From the NCBI GenBank assembly GCA_914767715.1, contig OU612070.1, forward strand, positions 11,365,501 through 11,429,500: a DNA stretch of 64,000 nt, given 5' to 3'. The position numbers and the translations under genes were made by a program. This DNA comes from Membranipora membranacea (taxonomy: Eukaryota; Bryozoa; Gymnolaemata; Cheilostomatida; Membraniporidae). This document shows, piece by piece, positions 38,801-50,000 of the stretch (the stretch's first letter is position 1; each line of letters begins with the position of its first letter). The notes under the pieces are model-generated. The model saw nothing but the letters and a program-made list of their open reading frames with translations. It was not told the origin of the DNA and searched no databases.

Positions 38801-41800
38801 ACAGTAGGATTCACTCACCAGATTCCATATAATCTTCCAAACTGTCACCAAACGATTTCTCCTGAGAAAATATAGAGAGCTGAAGCTGATGTTCTGTCTC
38901 ATGCTGCCTTAGATGGTCTCTTGCTAACGTCTCATTAGTATGATATGATACTAAATCCATTATGGCAGTCAGTCCAACACAAAATCCAATGCTTTTGCGG
39001 AAGCTTATGTCGCAGTTAAGAATGGGTTTGTCTCTCTTTATCATATACTAATAGGTACTAGGAAAATAAAAATGAATGTTCACTCATGAAGAGCTTAATT
39101 ACAAATGACATACAACACAATTTACAACACACCTATGGAGTGAAAGTGAAAGCACTACATGTGTGCAGGGATGTGCTTTCACTTTACCTTTAAATCTGTA
39201 CTTGACCTATATTTTGAATTCTATGTCATTCAGCACGCACCTAGAAGCAATGAGAGGAAAAATCCGAGCAAACCTGCAAAGTGCATAGACTATCATAATC
39301 CTGGCTATTTATCATAGATTAACCGAAGGGAACTGACCATCAAAAGTACAAAAATAAGTTACCAATATGTCAAACAACTTATCTAACCATAGCTCCAGTG
39401 CCTAAACAATTTTTTCTAAGATGGGGGAGGGGGCAGTACCAAAACTCAAAGATATAGCAGTTGAAATACAATAAATATAATGTGTTGTTATGAATATTTA
39501 ACATTTATTATTATTAATCTCACCACAGCGTTGCCTTCTACTGGTCGTTTACCATATCTCGTATATCCTGGTCCCTCTAACTTCTCAACAGGTCGAAGAT
39601 GTTTAGCTGAGTCAAAGTAGAGGAATTTGACATTTTTGTTTAGAAATTTTGTAAACCATTGAGAAGCCTCCTCGTGGCCATCGGAAGCCGTGAAATTGTT
39701 ACCGTGCACACTGCAAACGAAGTGAATCACAAGGAATTAATAAACAATTAATATAAGGAAGATGACTTTGAAAATAATGACTATAACGTTGAATAAGGAG
39801 CTGATGATTCAAAATGACTGTCAACATTGATAGCCATGACTTACGTGACGAAACAGGTCGGCATTGAATCTGACCTGAAGCCAACCAAAGCAATTCAACC
39901 TTCTCCCTACTGGATTCAAAAATAAAATAGCAATACCTATAAGCAGAAAAAACTGAAAGTATCACATCACCTGCAGGGTACAACCTTAGCTTCTCTCTTG
40001 TCCAAACCAGCGAGTGAGACTCTCAGCTCATCCATATCTGGAGCTGTGATGATGAGATCTGTCCCTTCTAGTCTAGTGCCAATCAGCACCATGCGATTCT
40101 CTGTCCTTATAGAGACAAACTTCCCTGTCTCCGCATCGGCAACCATGAACTGCCTGTAACATAGAGATGGGAATTATGTCTTTCTTTAATGTAATTAAAT
40201 TATATCAATATTGGATTAAATGAACCTTTTTTCAATTAAATTCTTTGAACTGTACTGTTTTTGTTTTCGAAAAGGAATTTTTCTGGTACTATTTGAATTT
40301 ATAAGTAGTATTACTTCAATGTAGTATGATTCGATGAAAATAAAAATGCACCAAACAATGTGAACCTACAACTACATAACAGGATAGTTTCATTGAGTTT
40401 AATTTAAGATACAATTTATTGGTCATACCCATAATATACTTATGAACCGGATTTCACAAGGCAATTCGTACATTTTTTGATGGATAGTCTAATTAATATA
40501 TCACCACAACGTTAATCGTTTATAGGTAGCTGCGTGCATAAATGGTTCAAAGTCCAAGTTAGTGGTCTTCAGACCAATATATACAGACTTCGACTGGTAC
40601 TTGTGCACATAGAAGCTGACTAAATGTCCAGGTTTGAGTTTGATGAACTCACTATTTGACCGATGAGTATTTTGTACCCTTGTAAAACCACAAGTCTTTC
40701 AAATTCACAATGAGAATATTAAGCTGTGTACGTGCTTTGTGTTCAGATTGCATATCCGGGTTTGGCTTATAATTGAAAAGATAAGACTCTTGCCGCAGAC
40801 AAAGGGGCTCAGATTCGCCATAAGAAAAACACCAGCTGAGTAACGATGACAGCTCATCATATTTTAGACAGGCTCAAGAAAAACTTTTCATATGAAAAAT
40901 TTAATTTGTTGGTTTGCCAAGTCTGTGGAAAGACTATATAGGAACAATTCACCCCAAAATATCTAGACATTTATTTTTTAGATATTTCAGGTGTAATTGA
41001 GAAAGATTTTAGCTCTTGTGCTTGTCGAACGGACATTATTAGTTGCTACTTTTATACACATTTACTAAATACACTAAAATTGCACACATAACATAGACCC
41101 ACTGTCCAAACTTGGCTGATCGGATAAGAGGACTTTCACCTTGAGCTTACACCAGACTTGCCAACCTAAATTTTTCAAAATGCTTACAAAAATTTGCAAA
41201 ATGCTTAAAATGCTTACAAACTCCAGGGCGCCTTATATGACCAGAAATTGCCTCAAAATTTTTTTCTAATCACAGAACAAGGCTCTTCTCAGTAGCATTG
41301 GAATACGAATTGCACAACACCAACCTTTGAACTTGAATAATCATTAACATAATTGCAAAATTTTAGTAGTGGTAGTGTCCGGAAGAGCTCTTCCCAATCT
41401 GCTTGCAAACAGTCAGCAATTTCTGTCCAAATAAAGCTCTTGTCTTGTCCCAGCCCTCCTGTTGGATCTTTACATCACATTTTATGAAAACCATGTTTTT
41501 AAGCTTACAGAGTCTGCGATGGTTCAGTTCCGTGCTTACGAACGAACTGCATCCGACCTATTGTCCAATTCCGCTTTTTATGCATATATAAGGGTTGTAA
41601 AACATGTAGTAATGAGTATTAATGAATTGCGATTGTGCTTAGTCTGTATGTATTTATTGTGGCATCTCACCATCAGATGAACAAGTTTTTTAAATATCAA
41701 AGAAGAATCACTAATGCTAAGACAAATTACACTTCAAAATAAGAAAGTTTTGGAGTATACTGTAATAAGTAATCTTACAATGGATTTGGCATGAGTCTAA

Positions 41801-43414
41801 TAAACACTGGGGCAGGAGATCTGAGTTATCCCACCCCAACAAGGAGGTGGGCAACTTTGTTACTCTCATTGAAGAAAATTTGAAAATTGACTCATGTAAG
41901 CAGGGAGAATGAATTCAATTCTCCTTGATGTAAGACTTGAACACAGGTAAAAAGTCCCTATCAAATAAACACAATGGTTTTCTGTTGCCAATACCAGAGT
42001 TTTACACTATTAATCAACAATGACAAGATTATGCAGGTAAGCTGAAGCATAGTAAACACAAAATATGCGTTTTTTGATAACCTAATTAGATGAACAGGTG
42101 TTTGGAAAACCATAAATGTGTACAGCTAGCGTTCTGCGTTTAAAACTCAATTAGTGTCAAATAAGCGTTCATAAACGCTTTATGCGTACAGGTTGGCATG
42201 TATGGCTTACACAGCAAATTCACTTAGTTATCTTGGAAATTCAAATTTCAAATAACATGAATTGATAACACACTTAGGTATCAGAGCCATTTAAGTATAT
42301 TATATAAGAGATGATCTGATGACCAACAGGTAAACTGCATTGAGTCACAAACAGGAGGGATAACCAAAGAACAACAGGACTGGGATATGAGAGAACGGAT
42401 TACAAACCACCCCGACACCTGACTGACTGCCACCATCTGTATCACATGTCATTTGCAGCTACTTACATATTACAAGGCAGAACAAAACGCTTTTTGATTC
42501 ATAAATATTTTTAGTTTTTAGGTAACTAAACTGTTCAAAAAATATATAAAAATAAAACCACCTTCATGAAGATTTCTTTCAAATTCAATAATAATATATT
42601 TTTGTTCCTGATGCGCAAAAAAATTAGAGCTGACATGCAATACTGTCCATTATTCTTTACGCGCTGTTAACCCATTTCGTCTGTAAATAGAGGCATTTTC
42701 TGAATTAAAAATGTTCTACTTGTGATGTTTTTCAGCTGTCTGATAGACATGAGACCGCAGCAGTGCCAAAGTCTACACCTCATCCACTAATTTGTACTTT
42801 AGTAATAAGAACCCAAGGAATTTTTGATTGACAGTTAAAGCTTATTACTACAAGATACTGCATACAGAATTCCAGTGAGCCTTTAGTTAAATCAGCTAGA
42901 CAGCACAAGAGATAACAGTAAATAAAAAAAAGCTGCCATAATCTTTTCTTGGTGCAACATGCGGTGGACATGACAAGTTTAGTGGAGGTTGGAAACTAAA
43001 ATAACCAGAGATTTTAATAATTGAATATTAAGACAAAATTTCAATTAAATAGGCCATCTGGGAAAAAAAGAGAAAATTTCATGGAAAATTTAACTTCCTT
43101 ATAAAGTTTTTGAACTTGGTCACGACTATATATATTTCAAAACATAAGACAGCTGACAAAAAAAAGTTTACGTTGGTATCTCACCTGTCACGAATTGGTC
43201 CGCTTTCGAGGCCATGTGCCGTGCATAATGCCTCCAGTACTTCAATACCACCACACGATTTTACAGGGTATATGATGAGCTTGGCCACGGTGCCAGCTTT
43301 GCCAGGTTTACGGCTAGACGATCGCTGGTGCCGGTTGACGTAGGTATTGTATACAAAGTATGAGCCTGCAGTCAGAGCCACAGCTGTTGCACCGACAACC
43401 TTCCACGATTGCAT
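26881..43414 (-). CDS. MTARC1: Mitochondrial amidoxime-reducing component, MOSC-domain molybdenum enzyme (6 exons)
   Basis: Family enzymes use a molybdenum cofactor to reduce N-hydroxylated substrates at the outer mitochondrial membrane, fed by cytochrome b5. Exons 43414-43185, 40153-39971, 39710-39524, 29200-29054, 27485-27349 and 26992-26881 join in phase to 331 aa, about the length of human mARC proteins. The N-terminus has a hydrophobic anchor (VVGATAVALTAGSYFVYNTY), then KLIIYPVKSCGGIEV, the conserved MOSC N-terminal beta-barrel start. Next come FMVADAETGKFVSIR, SYRNFRPNILV, CGRCGLPNINPDTG (the cysteine block that holds the Mo ligand region) and GVIRVGDTV at the end. Intron 3 is 10.3 kb because TE2 copy 1 sits in it; intron 4 holds a foldback element. 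Which mARC paralogue this is cannot be told; the symbol names the family. Confidence 0.93.
27585..28480. mobile_element. 896-bp foldback (long-TIR) element with TTAA target duplication, in MTARC intron 4
   Basis: The left arm (GGTAACGTCAAAGACCG at 27585) and right arm (CGGTCTTTGTCATTACC to 28480) are diverged reverse complements over roughly 350 bp, with about 200 bp of spacer. TTAA lies at 27581-27584 and 28481-28484. TTAA duplication fits piggyBac- or Kolobok-type mobilisation. No ORF; a MITE. Confidence 0.75.
28610..28672. repeat. AT-rich hairpin in MTARC intron 4
   Basis: CATAGACTTAATATAC and GTATATTAAGTCTATG are reverse complements around a TA-rich loop. Its origin is not known. Confidence 0.5.
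28676..28807. repeat. Short element with 14-bp inverted ends
   Basis: GAGTGCTCAAACTCTG at the left and CCAGAGTTTGAGCACC at the right are inverted copies about 130 bp apart. It may be a small MITE; target duplications were not found. Confidence 0.4.
29759..29826. repeat. GC-rich hairpin bordered by AGTCTGAG
   Basis: AGTCTGAG occurs at 29760-29767 and again near 29814-29821. Between them lies a stem, GACTTTTGCCCCTCGCC with GGCGAGGGAAAGTC. The left part belongs to the dispersed family also seen at 505-546. Confidence 0.5.
29951..29959. repeat. Left target-site duplication of TE2 copy 1
   Basis: TAGAAGCAA, repeated at 39242-39250. Confidence 0.85.
30247..31620. repeat. 427-bp subterminal tandem array of TE2 (copy 1)
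   Basis: GTCCCCTCTTT starts units at 30247, 30674, 31101 and 31528, spaced exactly 427 bp. Each unit carries a hairpin whose arms are AAATCTATG and CATAGATTT. A fifth, diverged hairpin lies near 31861-31905. Units 3 and 4 are nearly identical, so expansion was recent. The repeated 60-84-codon minus-strand frames follow from this periodicity and are not supported as genes. Confidence 0.85.
32305..32548. repeat. 94-bp tandem repeat, three copies (TE2 copy 1)
   Basis: AAGTCAT followed by AAATTGAAATAAACAACAGG starts at 32305, 32399 and 32493, with a constant 94-bp period. The third unit is partly diverged. Confidence 0.8.
32596..39044 (-). CDS. Unrecognised multi-exon gene carried by TE2 (copy 1)
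   Basis: I do not recognise this protein. The 5' exons join in phase: 39044-38819 (ATG start, KRDKPILNCDISFRKSIGF), 38690-38661, 38326-38236 (WQTFLLWLLFVREHTDWPHH) and 37154-37065. The 3' exons also join in phase: 34494-34364 (GSQYLDCRHGKKRRPGF), 33645-33514 (LKRAAMSPILIGDTQ), 33286-33179 (LRCARAGIVGANRKFALEDW) and 32697-32596 (ends KEVLSISL, stop). One or more linking exons between 37065 and 34494 are unresolved; 36862-36829 is a possible one. At least 270 codons. No transposase catalytic motif is evident. It could be a captured host gene with its introns or an unfamiliar transposon protein. The start codon is about 200 bp from the element's right end. An acceptor-like site just upstream of the ATG suggests a 5' UTR intron. 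Confidence 0.6.
34803..35190 (-). pseudogene. Ty3/gypsy retrotransposon relic (RNase H end of pol) inside TE2 copy 1
   Basis: The minus-strand frame contains GRLGRWSLLLQPYNYDIKHK followed by SGKTNTNADCLSRRP, the characteristic end of gypsy RNase H before integrase. A broken upstream part (KEGLALVTAVEKCKHY) is interrupted by stops. No LTRs or other pol domains were seen, so it is a fragment. It lies in an intron of the TE2 gene and is present in both TE2 copies. Confidence 0.8.
37911..37993 (-). repeat. tRNA-like unit in TE2 copy 1
   Basis: On the minus strand: GGTGGCTCAGTTGGTTAGAG (D-arm and A box) and, about 40 nt later, GGCTCGAATCCCAC (T-arm and B box). The acceptor ends do not pair, so this is a tRNA-derived repeat or pseudogene rather than a working tRNA. 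Confidence 0.6.
39143..39185. repeat. Right subterminal hairpin of TE2 copy 1
   Basis: AAAGTGAAAGCAC (39143-39155) and GTGCTTTCACTTT (39173-39185) form a perfect 13-bp stem about 60 bp from the element's end, the counterpart of the hairpins near its left end. Confidence 0.6.
39242..39250. repeat. Right target-site duplication of TE2 copy 1
   Basis: TAGAAGCAA, identical to 29951-29959. Confidence 0.85.
40154..43184 (-). other. MTARC intron 1 (3 kb), nothing else recognised
   Basis: AT-rich, without supported coding exons on either strand. It includes a short internal repetition of AAAATGCTTACAAA near 41180-41220. Confidence 0.5.
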
Positions 43415-43686
43415 GATGAATAGAAATGTAGGTACCCGGTTTTCTACAACTGAAACACAATCATCTTAAGCATTACTGTCTTATTTGGTAAAATGAATTG
43501 ATCGATCAACAGGCGATTAATCCTCACAATACCAAATATTCTTTGGTGCCATGAAGGTATAAATCGAGAAAAACTAACCCTGTGTCGGTATATAAACACC
43601 AAGCATATCTCCGCAAGAAATCTGTACACAATTATTGCGAACAGGATGGACTTATAGTTTACTGACAGTAAACTCCAACCTCCCGA

Positions 43687-43846
43687 CATGGGTCCCTGGG
43701 ACTTGCATGTCTTAACTTTGCCAATGTCCACTATCAACCACCCAAAAAACACCAAACAGGGTAAGACACAAAAATTTTTGGTGTTTTTTGGGTGGTTGAT
43801 AGTGGACATTGGCAAAGTAAAGACATGCAAGTCCCAGGGGCCCATG
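43687..43846. mobile_element. 160-bp foldback MITE in the MTARC 5' flank, 8-bp TSD
   Basis: The ends CATGGGTCCCTGGGACTTGC and, inverted, GCAAGTCCCAGGGGCCCATG begin arms that pair over about 70 bp, through GCCAATGTCCACTATCAACC and the inner ACCACCCAAAAAACACC. CCTCCCGA lies at 43679-43686 and 43847-43854. It sits about 270 bp upstream of the MTARC ATG. The long minus- and plus-strand frames over it are palindrome artefacts. Relics of the family are at 3333-3550, 3715-3900 and 57505-57545. Confidence 0.85.
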
Positions 43847-44368
43847 CCTCCCGACCCTTGCATCATGATGATATATCATCCGATCATCCATTACCCTGCC
43901 CTTAGTCTGAGACCCCCAATGGGACGCCCCCCCCTGCCATGGGTCTTTTGGTATGTATATGTATCCCCTTCCTCCAATTTTCTTTCCAGTATTGAGATGG
44001 GAGTGAAACATGTTAATTTTTGCAAGGAACACAATGATTGAATGAGACATAATTATTTCATTGCAAGACATAAAATAAATATGAAATGTGATCGTTCTTT
44101 TGCACTATCTAATTCTATATATAATTCAATAATAATTATTATCCATCGTAATGTATCTGAGCTGAGTGAACCACAGTAGTAGTGTAGGATAATACATATG
44201 TTTTTGTAAAGATTTAGTACAATTATACTACAGTGTATGTGTTTATAAATTTACTAACTTGCACCAGGGAGAATGCACTCACCTATCTAGCTGTTGATCA
44301 ACTGTCTACACATGATTTTAAATATGAGTTTTGTAGTGTGTGTAGTGAGCCCTTGATTTCTTACACAG

Positions 44369-44377
44369 TTGAAGAAC
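44369..44377. repeat. Left target-site duplication of TE2 copy 2
   Basis: TTGAAGAAC, repeated at 53660-53668. Confidence 0.85.
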
Positions 44378-44664
44378 GGTGAATGCTATTTTCAAAAGAA
44401 TTCGCGAATTAGGTCAATATTTTGGACACGTGATCATAACAAACATAGATTTCAAGTAGATGACATAGAATTGGCCGGCGTGGGAAGGAGTAGACAACTA
44501 CCACTAATAAAACATATAATGTATTGAACCAGGTACAGGTGATTTAAATATCAGAGGAGTTTGCATTTGAACTTGGTATTAAGTTTGAAAGTTAACCTTG
44601 GTTCAAAAGGTTCTAAATCTTGATTGAAACAGCCCAGGGACTCATTCAATATGTTGAGTGAGTT

Positions 44665-46038
44665 GTCCCCTCTTTCATCAAAACAACCAAATCTATGTCA
44701 TCCTAAGTAGTGTTATTTTACATAGATTTGGGGACTTAGTCTTCTCGGCTTGCTTTTTTCTCCGACGAACGAACCGCAGTATCAAACATATCAAACACAG
44801 TCTGAATCTGTGATTTACTGCAATTAATTCTATTAATTCTTATGTATATGTAGTGAGTCAGGCTCAGGGGTTTGGGGGTTTCCAGCTTGTCTAACTATCA
44901 AGGAGAATAGGGGGTGTCGCGGGCTGCGAGGGGAACTAATCCAATGCCTGAATGGCACATATAAAATATTTTTACAGCAATACATTGAGGTTTACATTCA
45001 TTCGAAAGCTTGTAGTGCTTGATTAATACAGAGAGTTGGTCCCTGATTAATACAGACGAGAAGCGCCAAATCGTTTTTTTATGAGTTAGTCGTCCCCTCT
45101 TTGAACAAAACACCCAAATCTATGTCATTCTATGTTGTGTTATTTTACATAGATTTGATGACTTAGTCTACTTGGCTTGCTTTTTCTCCAGATAAAGCGA
45201 ACAGCGGTATCAAACATATTGAACACGGTCTGAATATGTGATTAACAGCAATTAATTGTATTAATTCTTATGTATGCGTCGTGAGTCAAGCTGATAGTTT
45301 TGGGGGGTTTCCAACTGGTGTCATCGAGGAGGATACGGAGTGTCGTGGGCTGTAAGGGAAACTGATACAATACCTCAATGGTACATAAAACATTAATTTT
45401 ACAGCAATACATTGAGGTTTGCATTCATTCAGAGGTTGTAGTTCTTGATTAATACAGAAAGTTGGACCCCGATTAATACAGACGCGAAGCGCCAAATCGA
45501 TTTTTTTATGAGCGAGTTGTCCCCTCTTTGAACAAAACAACCAAATCTATGTCATCCTACGTAGTGCTATTTTACATAGATTTGAGGACTTAGTCTACTT
45601 GGCTTGCTTTTTCTCCAGATAAAGCGAACAGCGGTATCAAACATATTGAACACGGTCTGAATATGTGATTAACAGCAATTAATTGTATTAATTCTTATGT
45701 ATGCGTCGTGAGTCAAGCTGATAGTTTTGGGGGGTTTCCAACTGGTGTCATCGAGGAGGATACGGAGTGTCGTGGGCTGTAAGAGAAACTGATACAATAC
45801 CTCAATGGTACATAAAACATTAATTTTACAGCAATACATTGAGGTTTGCATTCATTCAGAGGTTGTAGTTCTTGATTAATACAGAAAGTTGGTCCCCGAT
45901 TAATACAGACGCGAAGCGCCAAATCGATTTTTTTATGAGCGAGTTGTCCCCTCTTTGAACAAAACAACCAAATCTATGTCATCCTACGTAGTGCTATTTT
46001 ACATAGATTTGAGGACTTAGTCTACTTGGCTTGCTTTT
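44665..46038. repeat. 427-bp subterminal tandem array of TE2 (copy 2)
   Basis: Units start at 44665, 45092, 45519 and 45946, same unit and hairpins as in copy 1. The unit number is unchanged between copies. Confidence 0.85.
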
Positions 46039-46722
46039 TTGCAATGATGAACTGGCAGTGTTATTAAAAAATCTTTATCGTATTAATTCTTATGCGTGTG
46101 TACAAAATGATGTAGTATGTCTAACCAAAGAATTTTAATGATTGCAACTAGTGTCAACAGCGAGAATGGAATGTGCCATGAATAGTAATTGAATCATAAA
46201 CGGTAGATGGTATATATATATGAAACAGACGAGGGAGGCCAACAATATTTTTATGAGTTCACTCTCTGACCTACAACCAAATCTATGTCATACTATGCAG
46301 GATTGAAAAACATAGATTTGAAAATTTAGTCTATTTGACTGGATTTGCTTGTCAATTCACAAGCAAATGCATTGCTCAAGGTCTGGTTGACCAACTGCAC
46401 TTAACCATGTTAGTTCATATATTTTTATATAGAAAACAACTCAGTAGTGTTTGAAACCAAGGAGTAGAATGCAAAGATCAATTCCATGTTTTCTCACGCT
46501 ACAACGTAGATCTGATTTCACTGATCAGAGAGTGGACAACTCTTTATGATGTCGATTTTGTTACGATACTAGGACTAGGATCTTGTACACTCAAGTCCTG
46601 AAAATATTCAAATATCTGTGTGTGACTTATTAAGTGATTTTCAACTAATATATTATTGAAGATATACCATCACCTTCTTACATGTAAAAATAATACTGAA
46701 ATAAAAAGCATAAAAGGCACAG

Positions 46723-46966
46723 AAGTCATGGATTATAAAATTGAAATAAACAACAGGTTTGTAGGTTTGCTTTTGTGAATAAAAGTTTATGTAAAAATAC
46801 TGCATAGAAGGCATAAAAGTCATGGATTATAAAATTGAAATAAACAACAGGTTTGTAGGTTTGCTTTTGAGAATAAAAGCTTACGTAAAAATACTGCATA
46901 GAAGGCATAAAAGTCATTACAAAATTGAAATAAACAACAGGTTTGTAGGTTTCTCTTTGAACATTT
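46723..46966. repeat. 94-bp tandem repeat, three copies (TE2 copy 2)
   Basis: Units start at 46723, 46817 and 46911, as in copy 1. Confidence 0.8.
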
Positions 46967-47013
46967 ATAGGAAAATGAATGATTGCAAGGTATGCAAGTG
47001 TGTATGATACGTC

Positions 47014-50000
47014 TCACAATGAGATGGACAACACTTCTTTTAGGTTTCTTCGGTATGCTTCTTCAGCTTTCCCAAGAGATACTTTGTCAGCTAGTTGAAT
47101 GCCATTGATAATAACCTAGAAAACAATAAAATCAAAGGTTAATTCAGCAAGGCAAGTGTATTTTGATATTTACCAACCAGGTCCAGACCAGAAAAGATGG
47201 AAGCTGAACATTGTAATAATTATTCTTATACACATTGGAGAATGACTGTAGAGCTAAAACTTCAAAACCTTATGGATTCAATCATCTTGCCAATATAAGT
47301 ACAACTGTAAAAGTCAGCAATGTGCCTTGCAGCTGGGATGATTGAAATGAAACAGGTTACCTTAATTCCAGTTGACAAAACAAGTTTCTCATCACTCTCT
47401 TGTCATTCAGATTGTGTTTGGTCACAGAGTTAGAGTTAAAACCTCCAACTCCTTGATTTGATACGTATTTGAGGGCTCTATACGTTGTTGGACATCATAT
47501 TTGTTTGCGAATGATAATGGCTATTTCAATGTTACATACTCCCTTATTTGTATGTCTGATCACTAGAACTCCCTTTTGAAGTGCTGGTATGCTTACCTTA
47601 GGCAAGTAGTTGAACCAAAACCAATCCTCTAGCGCAAATTTCCTGTTGGCTCCCACTATTCCAGCTCGTGCACATCGGAGCACTACTTTCGTAAATTTGT
47701 CATCCTGATAATAAAAGACACATCAACATAAAATTTGCAACTTTAAATATTTGATAAGAGAGAACCAAAACAGAAAGTAGAGGTCATTTTTCTTAACATA
47801 TTAGGTGTTATGTGCCCTTTGAGCATGTTAGGATAACTTCAAATTTATAATTCAGTGGTGTGGCCAAGGATTTATATTGTAACAAGCTGGTCAATGTTAG
47901 TCATTTATATTAAAAGTCAGTTATTTCTCACCTGTGTATCACCAATCAATATTGGAGACATAGCAGCTCTCTTCAAGCGAGACATGGCCCCTTCAGTACC
48001 TTTTATAAATGTAGCTTCCTCATCTCCAGCTGCACACTTAACTGCTAGTTCTTGTAGCATTATCTGTAATATGAATAAAATAGGAGCATTGTCAATGGAA
48101 CAACACAGTCAGGGGTCTTTCAATCAGAGTGTGACTGTGTGATGCACTCATTCAAATATCGTTCGTTTGGTCTTTCAAGTAGACAAATTAGTTCCCAAAT
48201 CGCTCACTCAGAATGTATATAGTTTGTCAATGGGAGAGGGAGAGAGACCCTCGCAATTTTCATTTTAGCTATGTTTAATTGTTCCATGATTTGTCATGAT
48301 GGGGTATTTTATATATTGGCTATTCAGTCTGGTGACGAGGAAGTCTGGTGAGTTTTTTTCATCAACTGTTGTTGTACAAGCAGCATGATTGAGGTGTTAC
48401 TATCTGTTGTCATCTCTTTGTCAGAAAATATTTCACACATACACCTTTTGGAACAATAAATTAGTCAGATGCCACAATAATCCAATTGATCACATCACAC
48501 TACAAAAGCTTCGATCTTCAATTCTACTCTTACTCTAGGGTATATTTCTACAAACAGACTCAAAGCTTTTTACCCTGATTTCATTCTACCCAGCTACTTT
48601 ATTACACAAAACGTCTTTGGTAGAATAAAAATGAATGGAGGTAGCACACCAAACATCAAACTACGCTGAGACTACCTAACATATCTAAATTGAAAAATTA
48701 TTGGTAGAGACAACTGAACACCATATACATGTATCTATATATACATATATTATTGTTCACAACTTTTTGTTTGCAACTTACAGTACGCTGCTCACAGAAA
48801 CCTGGCCTTCTTTTCTTCCCATGCCTGCAATCCAGATACTGTGAACCCACATCCGTAAAAGCCTGGTGCACTCCGTCAATTCTCTCAATATATATTCTCT
48901 TTTGCAGGAGCCCTACAAGGAAAATAATTCAAGTATGATTTGTTAGTATTTGGTAGGAAACCATAGCCCCCAGCCCACTAGTAAATAATATTTCAGAGAA
49001 TTCCAACTCTTGATTTACTATACCCAATAGTAACTAAGTTGCAACCATAGTAATTAAGTTCCAACTATAGATGAATGTGAATTCACCAAATTGTCTATTA
49101 TTCTCTTTTGTGATATACCCAACCTAGGGTTACCAGTACCAAACTTTGGTCCACTCTAGCTTATTGCGATTCTAATATGTAGAACCTATCTATCAATTTA
49201 ATTCTTCATCATAGGCATTCTACCTAGGCTCATCAGTGTTACGGGATTGTGAATGTGTATTTAGCAGGCCCCCTACTTTGTTTGTCTGCTTGTGATTCAC
49301 CTTTAATGTCTGATTCACCCAAAATTGTGGGGAGCACAGGAAGGTTGTCAACAAGGTCAAGCGGTGTTTGTGGTTCTGTTTGCTCATAAGGCCTCCTGGA
49401 AAGGCAATCAGCATTGGTATTAGTTTTCCCACTTTTGTGTTTGATGTCATAGTTGTACGGCTGAAGCAATAGTGACCAGCGACCTAGTCTGCCCTCTATG
49501 CTTTTCAAGTGTTTATCTGCAACGTAATGTCAATGAGTATTTATAATCTTTGGTAATGTTTGCATTTCTCTACTGCTGTAACCAGGGCTAGTCCCTCCTT
49601 GAGTGTTATAGAATAATTTTTAAAAAAAAACAGTAGTATAGATCAGAATATCAGAACAACAGAAAGTAAGCTGGGTTTGGTGGAATAAGGTATAAATAGA
49701 TTTTTTTCAAGAAATCATAAATAGATGTCACTAATTTTTAGGCCTTAGCAACTTGATTCCTTGGTCTTTAACATGTTGTTATAGATGAGTGAGGTATTAC
49801 TATTTGCTATGTCATTTGCCATTTAAAAAAGATATGAGGCTGAATTTAATACTCTAACGGAACATGATTAATATTTTGCATGACTTGCTTGGGCAGTTTC
49901 ATAGCTCAATTGCCTAAAAATTACAACACTTGATAATAATAATTTTAATTTTTTGACCATTACAGTGGTGTGAGAGATTATATTATTTTACCAACAGGCT

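Larger units (their letters stand above)
29960..39241. mobile_element. TE2 copy 1: 9,282-bp element in MTARC intron 3
   Basis: The same sequence recurs at 44378-53659 (offset 14,418). Outside the borders the two loci differ at once, and each has its own 9-bp direct repeat (here TAGAAGCAA). Ends are imperfect inverted repeats: the left reads GGTGAATGCT...AGAATTC...TAGGTCAA and the right, reversed, GGTGCGTGCT...AGAATTC...TAGGTCAA, at equal spacing over 40 bp (26 of 40 identical by hand). It contains a 427-bp tandem array, a 94-bp triplicate, a multi-exon minus-strand gene, a gypsy relic and a tRNA-like unit. A 9-bp duplication suits MULE/MuDR or Merlin-like mechanisms, but no transposase is recognised. 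It lies between MTARC exons 3 and 4, which still join in phase. Confidence 0.9.

Noticed and set aside
43444-44071. Long frames on both strands near the MTARC start
   Set aside because: They run through the 160-bp palindrome, which lengthens open frames symmetrically; no family similarity.
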